NCBI GenBank assembly: GCA_934526015.1
Contig: CAKSZY010000007.1
Coordinates: 1 to 64,000 of the forward strand
DNA length: 64,000 nucleotides
Reading direction: 5' to 3'
Source: an uncultured Dokdonella sp.
GTDB taxonomy: Bacteria > Pseudomonadota > Gammaproteobacteria > Xanthomonadales > Rhodanobacteraceae
Shown: one piece after another, positions 1 through 8,053 of the stretch
Layout of the letters: each line of letters begins with the position of its first letter
Numbering within the stretch: position 1 is the stretch's first letter
Position numbers and translations under genes: made by a program
Notes under the pieces: generated by a model
What the model saw: the letters and a program-made list of their open reading frames with translations, nothing else
Database searches by the model: none
Told to the model about the DNA's origin: nothing

Positions 1-14
1 CCCACCTCCCACGG

Positions 15-201
15 CCCCTCATCCGGTGCTGCCGCACCACCTTCTCCCCGCTGGCGCGGGGCGAAGGGAAGCTGGTGTCGTCGCAAGCATGCAAGGCTGA
101 ACTTTGGAGAAAACGCATGCTGGTCCCTTCTCCCGTGGCGACGGGGAGAAGAGCCTGCCCCGGACTCGATCCGGGGTGCGGCGGCAGCCGCGGATGAGGG
201 G
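15..201. repeat. Intergenic inverted-repeat element
   Basis: The ends of this element are an exact 11-bp inverted repeat: CCCCTCATCCG at 15-25 and CGGATGAGGGG at 191-201. Inside, a CTTCTCCCC-type motif near 41-50 recurs as CCTTCTCCC/GGGGAGAAG near 126-151. No convincing ORF lies in 1-256. Elements with CTCATCCG ends and CTTCTCCCC interiors are, as I recall, dispersed in Xanthomonadales genomes, but that recollection was not checked. It lies just downstream of the ppc stop codon and could act as a transcription-end hairpin. Confidence 0.6.
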
Positions 202-256
202 TGCTTCTTTGCTTTCCGCGCACGCGCTTGCGGCGGGCGGATGGACGGCATGCCGC

Positions 257-2980
257 TCAGCCGGTGTTCTGCACGCCGGCGGAGATGCCGTTGACGGTGG
301 TGATGAGGGCGCGCAACAAGGCGTCGTCGTCGCGGCCTCCGGCGCGCCAGCGGCGCAGCAGGTCGACCTGCAGCAGGCTGATCGGGTCGACGTAGGGATT
401 GCGCAGGCGGATCGACTGGCGCAGGCGCAGGTCGCCGGCGAGCAGTTCGTCCTCGCCCTTGAGGTCGAGGATCGCCGCCCTCGTGCGCTTGAACTCGTCG
501 TGCACGCGGTCGAAGAACGGCTCATGCAGGTCGCCGGCCAGTTCCGAGTAGCGCTCGAAGATGGCGAGGTCGGATTTCGCCAGCACCATCTCGACGTCGT
601 CGACGAGCTGGGCGAAGAACGGCCAGTCGCGCGTCATCTCGACCAGGGTGTCGCGGCCGAAGCGTTCGATCGCCGCGTGGATGCCGCTGCCGACGCCGTA
701 CCAGGCGGTCAGGCCGGCACGGTTCTGCGACCAGGCGAACACCCACGGGATCGCGCGCAGGCGTTCGATACCGCCCTCGCCGCCACGCCGCGACGGTCGC
801 GAGCCGATGCGCAGGCGCTCGATGACATCGATCGGGGTGGCGGCGCGGAAGTAATCGGGGAAGCGTGCATCGTCGTGGACGAGAGCACGGTAGGCGGCGC
901 GCGAAGCCGCGGCGATCGTGCCGGCGGCCTCGCGCCAGAGCGCCTCGCGCGGTTCCGGCGGGCGCGGGCGCAGGGTCGCGCGCAGCACCGCGCCGGTCAT
1001 CTGCTCGAGGTTGCGCAGGGCGAGCGCGCGGATTCCGTACTTGCGATGGATCACTTCGCCCTGCTCGGTCAGGCGCAGGTAGCCGTCGACCGAACCGCGT
1101 GGCGAAGCGATGACGGCGCGCTCGGTCTTGCCGCCGCCGCGGCTGGCCGAACCGCCGCGGCCGTGGAAGAACACGATGCGCACGCCGGCATCGCGCGCCA
1201 GCGTCGACAAGGCGATCTGGGTCTGCTGCAAAGCCCAGCGCGAGGCCACCAGGCCGGCGTCCTTGGCGCTGTCGGAATAACCGAGCATGACGATCTGGCA
1301 GTTGCCGCGCGCGGCAAGATGGGCGCGATACCGCGGGTCGGCGAACAGCGCACGGACGACGCCGGCGGCGGCGTCGAGGTCGTCGACCGTCTCGAACAAC
1401 GGCGCGACGTCGAGCGGCACGCCGCCGGCGTCGTCGGTGCAGCCGGCGATGCGTGCGAGCGCAAGCACGGCCAACGCATCGGCGGCGCTGCGGCTCATGC
1501 TGACGACGTAGGGGCCGAACGCGCGTTCGCCGTAACGCCGGCGCAGCTCGGCCACCGTGCGGAACACTGCCAGCGTGCGCCGCGCGGTCTCGTCGCTGCT
1601 GGCGGCGATGCCGTCGCTGTCCGCGAGCAGGGCCTGCAACCGTGCGACGCGCGCATCGACCGGTCGTGCCGACCAGTCCGGGTCGGCGAGCAGGGCGGAC
1701 AGCGCGGCATCGTGGACCGCGGAATCCTGGCGCAGGTCGAGGGCGGCGAGATGGAAGCCGAATGCCTGCGCGCGTCGCAACAGGCGGCGCACGGCGAACC
1801 AGCCGGCGTGCATGCCGCGATGGCGACGCAGGCTTTCGGCGACGTTGCGGATGTCGCCGATGAAGGTTGCGGCGTCCGGATAACCGCCTTCGCGACCGCG
1901 TGCGGATTCGCCGAGGCGTTCGGCCACCAGCAGCAGGAGCTGGCGATACGGCATGTCGCCGTAGCGTGCCTTCAGCCGGGCCGCGGCCTTCGGCAACAGC
2001 GCGCGATAGACATCGATGCGGGCCAGCACTTCCGCCGAGCAGTCCACCCGCGACAGCGACTGGCTCAGCAGGCTGGACAGGGCGAGTGTCTCGCGGCGGT
2101 AAAGCTCGAGCACCTGGCTGCGCTGGCTGGCAAGGGTGGCGGCGATGGTCTCGGCGCCGACATTCGGGTTGCCGTCCATGTCGCCACCGACCCAGGTGCC
2201 GAAGCGGAGCAGCGCCGGCAGTTCGGGAGCCGCTTCGGCGCCGAGGGCATCGGCGAGGACTTCGTGGAACACCGGCACGACGCGGTAGAGCACGTCGGTG
2301 AGGTAGTAGCCGACGTGTTCGAGCTCGTCGGCGACGGTCGGCTTCTCGAGGGCGAGTTCGGCGGTCTGCCAGGCCGCGGTCAGGGCCAGGCGCATGCGTT
2401 CATGGTCGCTGCGCCGCTCGACCGGCGTGCGCCCGCGATCGATATCGGCGACGAGGCCGCGCACGAGTTCGTGTTCCTTCTCCAGCAGGGCCCGGCGCAC
2501 CGCCTCGGTCGGATGCGCGGTGAACACCGGCTCGATGTAGAGGCGTGCGAGGCAGGCGGCGAACTCGTCGTCGCTGACGCCTTGCGCGCGCAGGCGGGCG
2601 ACGACGTCGCGCAGGCCACCCGGCTGCGGCGCGGCGCCGGCCATCTCGTAGTCGCGCCGGCGGCGGATGCGATGCACGCGCTCGGCGACGTTGACCGCCT
2701 GGAAGTAGGTGGCGAACGCGCGCACGAGGGCGCCGGCATGGGCGACATCGGCGCCGGCCAACTCGCGTTCGAGCTCGCCGGTGCCGGCCCCGGCCTCGCG
2801 GCGCGCGATCGCGGCGACGCGAATGCGCTCGACCTCGTCGAGGAAGGCCTGGCCTTCCTGTTCGGCGAGGATCTCCCCGACCAGCGAACCGACCCGGTTG
2901 ACGTCGTCGCGCAGGGTCTGGTCGGTGGCCGGCAGGTCGATCGAGCGCAGGCTGTCGGCAGGATGCGAAGCGGGACTCAT
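257..2980 (-). CDS. ppc: Phosphoenolpyruvate carboxylase
   Basis: This enzyme carboxylates phosphoenolpyruvate with bicarbonate to oxaloacetate, replenishing the TCA cycle in the cytosol. The 907-residue product has the normal family length. The VFTAHPTE motif around His156 carries the catalytic histidine, followed by the conserved GYSDSAKDAG and the glycine/arginine-rich FFHGRGGSASRGGG loop that closes over the active site. The protein ends in the family's invariant QNTG tail, so the 3' end is intact. The start is the ATG at 2980; the upstream 225 bp to the dcp-like gene is non-coding and divergent. No regulatory motif was recognised. The long ORFs on the opposite strand across this gene are high-GC shadows. 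Confidence 0.97.
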   Translation of the reverse strand: MSPASHPADSLRSIDLPATDQTLRDDVNRVGSLVGEILAEQEGQAFLDEVERIRVAAIARREAGAGTGELERELAGADVAHAGALVRAFATYFQAVNVAERVHRIRRRRDYEMAGAAPQPGGLRDVVARLRAQGVSDDEFAACLARLYIEPVFTAHPTEAVRRALLEKEHELVRGLVADIDRGRTPVERRSDHERMRLALTAAWQTAELALEKPTVADELEHVGYYLTDVLYRVVPVFHEVLADALGAEAAPELPALLRFGTWVGGDMDGNPNVGAETIAATLASQRSQVLELYRRETLALSSLLSQSLSRVDCSAEVLARIDVYRALLPKAAARLKARYGDMPYRQLLLLVAERLGESARGREGGYPDAATFIGDIRNVAESLRRHRGMHAGWFAVRRLLRRAQAFGFHLAALDLRQDSAVHDAALSALLADPDWSARPVDARVARLQALLADSDGIAASSDETARRTLAVFRTVAELRRRYGERAFGPYVVSMSRSAADALAVLALARIAGCTDDAGGVPLDVAPLFETVDDLDAAAGVVRALFADPRYRAHLAARGNCQIVMLGYSDSAKDAGLVASRWALQQTQIALSTLARDAGVRIVFFHGRGGSASRGGGKTERAVIASPRGSVDGYLRLTEQGEVIHRKYGIRALALRNLEQMTGAVLRATLRPRPPEPREALWREAAGTIAAASRAAYRALVHDDARFPDYFRAATPIDVIERLRIGSRPSRRGGEGGIERLRAIPWVFAWSQNRAGLTAWYGVGSGIHAAIERFGRDTLVEMTRDWPFFAQLVDDVEMVLAKSDLAIFERYSELAGDLHEPFFDRVHDEFKRTRAAILDLKGEDELLAGDLRLRQSIRLRNPYVDPISLLQVDLLRRWRAGGRDDDALLRALITTVNGISAGVQNTG

Positions 2981-3205
2981 GCCCCGAGCCTAGGGATGCG
3001 CGGGGCACTTCCGCAAGCGCGGCCTGCGCCGATGACGGAAAGACCCGCGCGCGACGACGGACACCGGGCAGCCATGCGGCCGGTTTCCGGCGACGTCCCG
3101 CGCGACACGCCCGCCGGATCGCTGCCGCTGCCCCGGTCCGACGGCACATGCAATGGCGTTGCCGCGCGGCTATCGTGCGCGCCCCGACCGCAGGAATCGC
3201 ATCCC

Positions 3206-5359
3206 ATGCACCGTCCCGCCGTGGCCGCGCTCGCGCTGGCCGTGCTGTCCGCCTGTTCCGCGCCGGCGCCCGAATCCCGGGACACCGCCGCCGCGTCCAC
3301 TCCCGTCGCCCAGGAGCCCGCTCACGTGAACCCGCTGCTGACCGCGAGCACCCTGCCGTTGCAGGCACCGCCGTTCGACCGCATCCGCGACTCCGACTTC
3401 CAGCCGGCGATCGAACAGGGCATGCGCGAACATCTGGCGGAAATCCGCTCGATCGCCGACAACCCCGAGGCGCCGACCTTCGCCAACACGATCGAGGCGA
3501 TGGAGCGCAGCGGCGAACTGCTGACGCGCGCCAGCCGCGTCTTCTTCGCCCTTGCCCAGGCGAACACCAACGACACCCTGCAGGCCGTCCAGGCCGAACT
3601 GGCACCCAAACTCGCCGGCCACAACGACGCCATCCATCTCGACGCGAAGCTGTATGCGCGGGTGAAGGCCATTCACGAGGCGGGCACGACGGCCGGCCTC
3701 GATGCCACCCAGCGCTTCCTCGTCGAGCAGACCTGGAAGGACTTCGTGCGCGCCGGCGCCGAACTCGGCGCGGCCGAGCAGGACCGCCTGCGCGAACTCA
3801 ACAAGGAGGAGTCGAGCCTCAGCACGGAGTTCGACAACCGGTTGCTGGCGGCGAGCAATGCCGGCGCCCTGGTCGTCGACGACGTGGCCCGGCTCGATGG
3901 CCTCGGCGAAGCCGGCATTGCGGTCGCCGCCGACGCGGCGAAGGAGCGCAAGCTCGACGGCCAGTGGTTGCTGGCCCTGCAGAACACCACCCAGCAGCCG
4001 GCGCTCGGTGCGCTGACCGACCGTGCCACCCGCCTTGCCCTGCTCGAGGCCTCGCAGCAGCGCGCGAGCAAGGGCGATGCCAACGACACCCGTGCCATCG
4101 CCGAGCGTCTCGCCGCCTTGCGCGCCGAACGCGCGAAGCTGCTCGGCTACGCGGATTTCGCCGCCTATGCGCTGGAAGACCAGATGGCGAAGACGCCACA
4201 GGCGGCGATCAAGCTGCTGACCGACATGGTGCCGGCGGCGACCGCCCGTGCGCGCAGCGAGGCCGGCCGCATCCAGGCCGTGATCGACGCGCAAAAGGGC
4301 GGCTTCCGCCTGACCGCGGCGGACTGGGATTTCTACGCCGACCAGGTGCGCAAGGCCGAGTACGACCTCGACGAGGCGGCGATCCGGCCGTACTTCGAAC
4401 TCGACCGCGTGCTCGTCGACGGCGTGTTCTTCGCCGCCAGCGAGCTCTACGGCCTGAGCTTCAAGGAGCGCAGCGACCTTCCGGTCTACCACCCGGACGT
4501 GCGCGTGTTCGACGTGTTCGATGCCGACGGTTCGCAGCTCGCCCTGTTCTATGCCGACTTCTACGCGCGGCCGAGCAAGTCCGGTGGCGCCTGGATGGAC
4601 GTGTTCGTCGAACAGGATGGCCTCGCCGGCACGCGCCCGGTCGTGTTCAATGTCTGCAACTACACCAGGCCGGCACCCGGCCAGCCGGCGCTGCTGGGTT
4701 TCGACGACGTCACCACCATGTTCCACGAGTTCGGCCATGCCCTGCACGGCATGTTCTCGGACGTGAAGTACCCGAGCATCGCCGGCACCAACGTGCCGCG
4801 CGACTTCGTCGAGTTCCCGTCGCAGTTCAACGAGCACTGGGCGCTCGACCCGAAGGTGTTCGCCAACTACGCCAAGCACCACGCGACCGGCGAGCCGATG
4901 CCGCAGGCGCTGGTCGAACGCATCGTCAAGGCACGCGGTTTCAACCAGGGCTACGGCACCGTCGAGTACCTCGCCGCCGCCCTGCTCGACCAGGCCTGGC
5001 ACACCCTGCCGGCGGATGCGCCGAAGCAGGATGCGGATGCATTCGAAGCCGAAGCGCTCAAGCGCTTCAAGGTCGACCTCGCCGAGGTGCCGCCGCGCTA
5101 CCGCACGCCGTACTTCTCGCACATCTGGGGTGGCGGCTATTCGGCCGGCTACTACGCCTACCTGTGGGCCGACGTGATCAACCATGATGCGTACCAGTGG
5201 TTCGTCGAGCACGGCGGTCTTACGCGGGCGAACGGCCAGGCCTTCCGCGACAAGGTGCTTTCGCGCGGCGGTTCCGAAGAACTCGGGGCGATGTATCGGG
5301 CGTTCCGCGGCAAGGATCCGGACGTCGCGCCGCTGCTGAAGCACCGCGGCCTCGATTGA
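3206..5359 (+). CDS. dcp: M3 family peptidyl-dipeptidase (Dcp-type), predicted lipoprotein
   Basis: This is a zinc metallopeptidase of the M3 thimet-oligopeptidase family, closest in layout to Dcp, which removes dipeptides from the C-terminus of short peptides. The zinc motif HEFGH is at residues 507-511 of 717. The C-terminal GGGYSAGYYAYLWADV segment is typical of the M3 substrate-binding region. The chosen ATG (3206) gives a signal peptide with a lipobox (LSAC, Cys at about residue 19), so the enzyme is predicted to be exported and lipid-anchored, unlike cytoplasmic E. coli Dcp. The same frame is open far upstream antisense to ppc, but that part has no signal peptide or family homology. A second M3 enzyme lies at 58251-60287. 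Confidence 0.93.
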   Translation: MHRPAVAALALAVLSACSAPAPESRDTAAASTPVAQEPAHVNPLLTASTLPLQAPPFDRIRDSDFQPAIEQGMREHLAEIRSIADNPEAPTFANTIEAMERSGELLTRASRVFFALAQANTNDTLQAVQAELAPKLAGHNDAIHLDAKLYARVKAIHEAGTTAGLDATQRFLVEQTWKDFVRAGAELGAAEQDRLRELNKEESSLSTEFDNRLLAASNAGALVVDDVARLDGLGEAGIAVAADAAKERKLDGQWLLALQNTTQQPALGALTDRATRLALLEASQQRASKGDANDTRAIAERLAALRAERAKLLGYADFAAYALEDQMAKTPQAAIKLLTDMVPAATARARSEAGRIQAVIDAQKGGFRLTAADWDFYADQVRKAEYDLDEAAIRPYFELDRVLVDGVFFAASELYGLSFKERSDLPVYHPDVRVFDVFDADGSQLALFYADFYARPSKSGGAWMDVFVEQDGLAGTRPVVFNVCNYTRPAPGQPALLGFDDVTTMFHEFGHALHGMFSDVKYPSIAGTNVPRDFVEFPSQFNEHWALDPKVFANYAKHHATGEPMPQALVERIVKARGFNQGYGTVEYLAAALLDQAWHTLPADAPKQDADAFEAEALKRFKVDLAEVPPRYRTPYFSHIWGGGYSAGYYAYLWADVINHDAYQWFVEHGGLTRANGQAFRDKVLSRGGSEELGAMYRAFRGKDPDVAPLLKHRGLD

Positions 5360-5418
5360 TCGCGCCATCGCGTTCTTTCCCCGCGCCGAACGGGAAGCAG
5401 GAAGTGCACGGGCCGACG

Positions 5419-5436
5419 GCCTGCGTGCACGCAGGC
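5419..5436. other. Perfect 18-bp palindrome between dcp and the CocE-like gene
   Basis: GCCTGCGTG/CACGCAGGC is a perfect palindrome 60 bp after the dcp stop codon and 48 bp before the next start. It could be a repressor operator for the downstream hydrolase gene or the stem of a weak terminator, but it lacks a T-run. The function is inferred only. Confidence 0.35.
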
Positions 5437-5483
5437 GCTTCGTTGCCGCATCATGGGCGCGCTCCCGCCCATGGTGAACCCCG

Positions 5484-7271
5484 ATGTCGACCCGTCTCCT
5501 TGCCGTTGTCCTGCTGTTCGCCGCCGCCGTTGCCACGGCGGCGGCACCAAAACCGACCGACGTGCAGTTCCAGTGGGACGTGCGCGTGCCGCTGCGCGAC
5601 GGCGTCGAACTCGCGGCGACGCTGTACCGTCCGCTCGGCCAGAAGGACGCCCTGCCCTGCGTCATCACGATGACGCCCTACCTCGCTTCGACCTATCACG
5701 AGCGCGGCATGTATTTCGCCGCCAACGGCTACGTGTTCGCCACCGTCGACGTGCGCGGCCGCGGCAACTCCGATGGCGAGTTCACGCCGCTGCTGCAGGA
5801 AGCCAAGGACGGCCATGACGCCGTCGAATGGTTCGCGAAGCAGCCCTACTGCAACGGCAAGGTCACGATGTGGGGCGGCTCCTACGCCGGCTACAACCAG
5901 TGGGCGACGGCGAAGGAATTCCCGCCGGCCCTCGCCACCATCGTGCCGGTCGCCTCGCCGAAGCCCGGCGTCGACTTCCCGATGCGCAACAACATCTTCT
6001 ACAGCTACGACATGACCTGGCTGACCCTGGTCAGCGGGCGCACGCCGCAGGATGCGATCTTCGCCGACGAGACGTTCTGGAAGGCGGCGTTCCGCCGCTG
6101 GTACGAGTCGCACGCGCCGTTCAACACGCTCGATGCGGTGGTCGGCAATCCGTCGAAGCATTTCCAGACCTGGCTCGCCCACCCGCATCCCGATGCGTAC
6201 TGGGACCGTTTCAGCCCCACCGCGGAGCAGTACGCGAAGCTCGACCTGCCGATCCTCTCGATCACCGGCCAGTACGACGGCGACCAGCCCGGCGCCATCG
6301 CCCTCTATCGCGAGCACATGCGGCACGGCAGCGAAGCGGCGAAAGCGAAGCACTACCTCGTGATCGGCCCGTGGGACCACCCCGGCACGCGCACCCCGCG
6401 CGCCGAGTTCGGCGGCTTGAAGTTCGGCCCCGATTCGCTGCTCGACATGAATGCCCTGCACAAGGCCTGGTACGACTGGACGCTCAAGGACGGCGCGAAA
6501 CCGGAGTTCCTGAAAGACCGCGTTGCCTACTACGTCGCCGGCGAGGAGGCCTGGCGTTACGCACCGTCGCTGGAGAAGGTCACCCAGCGCGTGCAGGTCT
6601 GGCACCTCGACTCGAACGATGGCCAGGCAAACGACGTGTTCGGCTCCGGCAAGTTGCTCGACCGCCGTCCCGGCAGCGGCAAGCCCGACAGCTACGTGCA
6701 CGATCCGCTCGACACCTCCTCGCTCGACCTCGAGGACCTGCCCGCGCCTGCGGGCGGGCTCATCGACCAGCGCGACGTGCTGCTCGGCGCTGCCGGCCAG
6801 CTCGTCTACCACTCGCCGCCGATGGCGCGCGACATCGACATCGCCGGCTTCTTCCGCTTCACCGCCTACATCGAGATCGACCAGGCCGACACCGACTTCA
6901 GTGTCGCCATCTACGAGATCCGCCCCGACGGCGGCAGCATCCTGGTCTCCAGCGACCTCCAGCGTGCGCGCTACCGCAAGGATGCGCGCACGCCGGAGCC
7001 GGTCACCCCGGGCCGCATCGAACGCTACGATTTCGACGGCTTCGAGTTCATCGCCCGGCGGATCGCCAAGGGCAGCCGCTTGCGCCTGGTGATCGGCGCG
7101 GTCGACTCGATGCACGTGCAGAAGAACTACAACAGCGGCGGCGTGGTGGCCGAGGAGTCCGGCGAAGAGGCGCGGACGGTGCGCGTGACCCTGCATCACG
7201 ACGCACGCTATCCGAGTGCACTGGTCGTGCCATTTGCGGCAAAGTCTTCGGTATCCGGGCCAAGGCCCTGA
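5484..7271 (+). CDS. CocE/NonD-type alpha/beta hydrolase (X-Pro dipeptidyl-peptidase S15 family)
   Basis: A secreted serine hydrolase of the CocE/S15 family, which contains cocaine esterase, glutaryl acylases and X-prolyl dipeptidyl peptidases. Residues 1-20 form a signal peptide ending in alanines. The alpha/beta-hydrolase core follows: the nucleophile is Ser133 in GGSYAGY, the acid is probably Asp265 in GQYDGDQ, and the base is probably His299 in GPWDHPG. The C-terminal third (about 370-590) matches the jelly-roll domain of this family. Length 595 is normal. The true substrate cannot be read from sequence; peptide or acyl-amide hydrolysis is likely given the neighbouring peptidase and peptide-transporter genes. 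Confidence 0.9.
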   Translation: MSTRLLAVVLLFAAAVATAAAPKPTDVQFQWDVRVPLRDGVELAATLYRPLGQKDALPCVITMTPYLASTYHERGMYFAANGYVFATVDVRGRGNSDGEFTPLLQEAKDGHDAVEWFAKQPYCNGKVTMWGGSYAGYNQWATAKEFPPALATIVPVASPKPGVDFPMRNNIFYSYDMTWLTLVSGRTPQDAIFADETFWKAAFRRWYESHAPFNTLDAVVGNPSKHFQTWLAHPHPDAYWDRFSPTAEQYAKLDLPILSITGQYDGDQPGAIALYREHMRHGSEAAKAKHYLVIGPWDHPGTRTPRAEFGGLKFGPDSLLDMNALHKAWYDWTLKDGAKPEFLKDRVAYYVAGEEAWRYAPSLEKVTQRVQVWHLDSNDGQANDVFGSGKLLDRRPGSGKPDSYVHDPLDTSSLDLEDLPAPAGGLIDQRDVLLGAAGQLVYHSPPMARDIDIAGFFRFTAYIEIDQADTDFSVAIYEIRPDGGSILVSSDLQRARYRKDARTPEPVTPGRIERYDFDGFEFIARRIAKGSRLRLVIGAVDSMHVQKNYNSGGVVAEESGEEARTVRVTLHHDARYPSALVVPFAAKSSVSGPRP

Positions 7272-7540
7272 AATCGGGCACTTTCGTTGCGCCGCACCGG
7301 CAGCGGCGCATGCCCGTCTCGCCGCGGCCGCTGCCGCGAGGTCCGTCGAGCCCCTTCCGGACGGTCGCCGGAAGCGCCGGCGGACAGCGCATTTTTGTTG
7401 CGTTTTCTGCAGGAAAACTGTCGATACGCGGCCGCGGACACGTTATGCTGCCGCCCGCTTGGCAACTTCGCGCGTTTCCTGCAATGCACGCGCCCAAGCG
7501 AAACAAGACCATCCACCATTACAGGACCATCGGGAAAGTT

Positions 7541-7903
7541 ATGGCCAAGAAACCCGCAAAGAAGGCAGCCGCAAAGCCGGCCGCTCCCAAGGCGATCAAG
7601 GAAGCCCTGAGCAAGTCCGGGCTCGTCGCCCACGTCGCCGAAGCCACCGGCGTCGCCGCGAAGGATGTCCGCGCCGTGTTTGCCGCGCTCGAAGGCGCCG
7701 TGCATGGTTCGGTCAGCAGCAAGGGCGTTGGCTCGTTCACGCTGCCGGGCCTGCTCAAGATCACCTCGGTCAAGGTGCCGGCCAAGCCGAAGCGCAAGGG
7801 CATCAACCCGTTCACCAAGGAAGAGCAGTGGTTCGCCGCGAAGCCGGCGACCGTCAAGGTCAAGATCCGCCCGCTGAAGAAGCTGAAGGACGCGGCCGCC
7901 TGA
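7541..7903 (+). CDS. HU/IHF-family DNA-binding protein
   Basis: A 120-residue basic nucleoid-associated protein. An N-terminal lysine/alanine-rich stretch (MAKKPAKKAAAKPAAPK) precedes an HU-like fold. The segment with GVGSFTLPGLLKI and the KPKRKGINPFTKEE arm resembles the DNA-intercalating beta-arm of HU, where G-(K/R)-NP normally occurs. The start is the ATG at 7541; the ORF is open far upstream but without similarity. The 269 bp before it is moderately AT-richer around 7390-7430 and probably holds the promoter, though no clean -35/-10 pair is visible. The long tail and lysine-rich head distinguish it from canonical 90-residue HU; it is probably an accessory paralogue. Confidence 0.88.
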   Translation: MAKKPAKKAAAKPAAPKAIKEALSKSGLVAHVAEATGVAAKDVRAVFAALEGAVHGSVSSKGVGSFTLPGLLKITSVKVPAKPKRKGINPFTKEEQWFAAKPATVKVKIRPLKKLKDAAA

Positions 7904-8053
7904 CGTTGATGCGGAGTGCGGCGTGCCACCCGGCCGCCGCATTCCCGCTGCAGGTTCAACCCGTGCAGGGATGCACGTGATCGCGTTTCCCTTTTCCCGC
8001 CGTGATGCCGTCGATCGTCGGCGCCGTCCCGCCCGCGGATCGGCCCGGTCCGG

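Noticed and set aside
104..5359. A 1751-codon open frame on the plus strand across ppc and dcp
   Set aside because: Only its 3' part (from 3206) encodes dcp. The rest is an antisense shadow of ppc produced by high GC3 codon bias; it has no domain motif.
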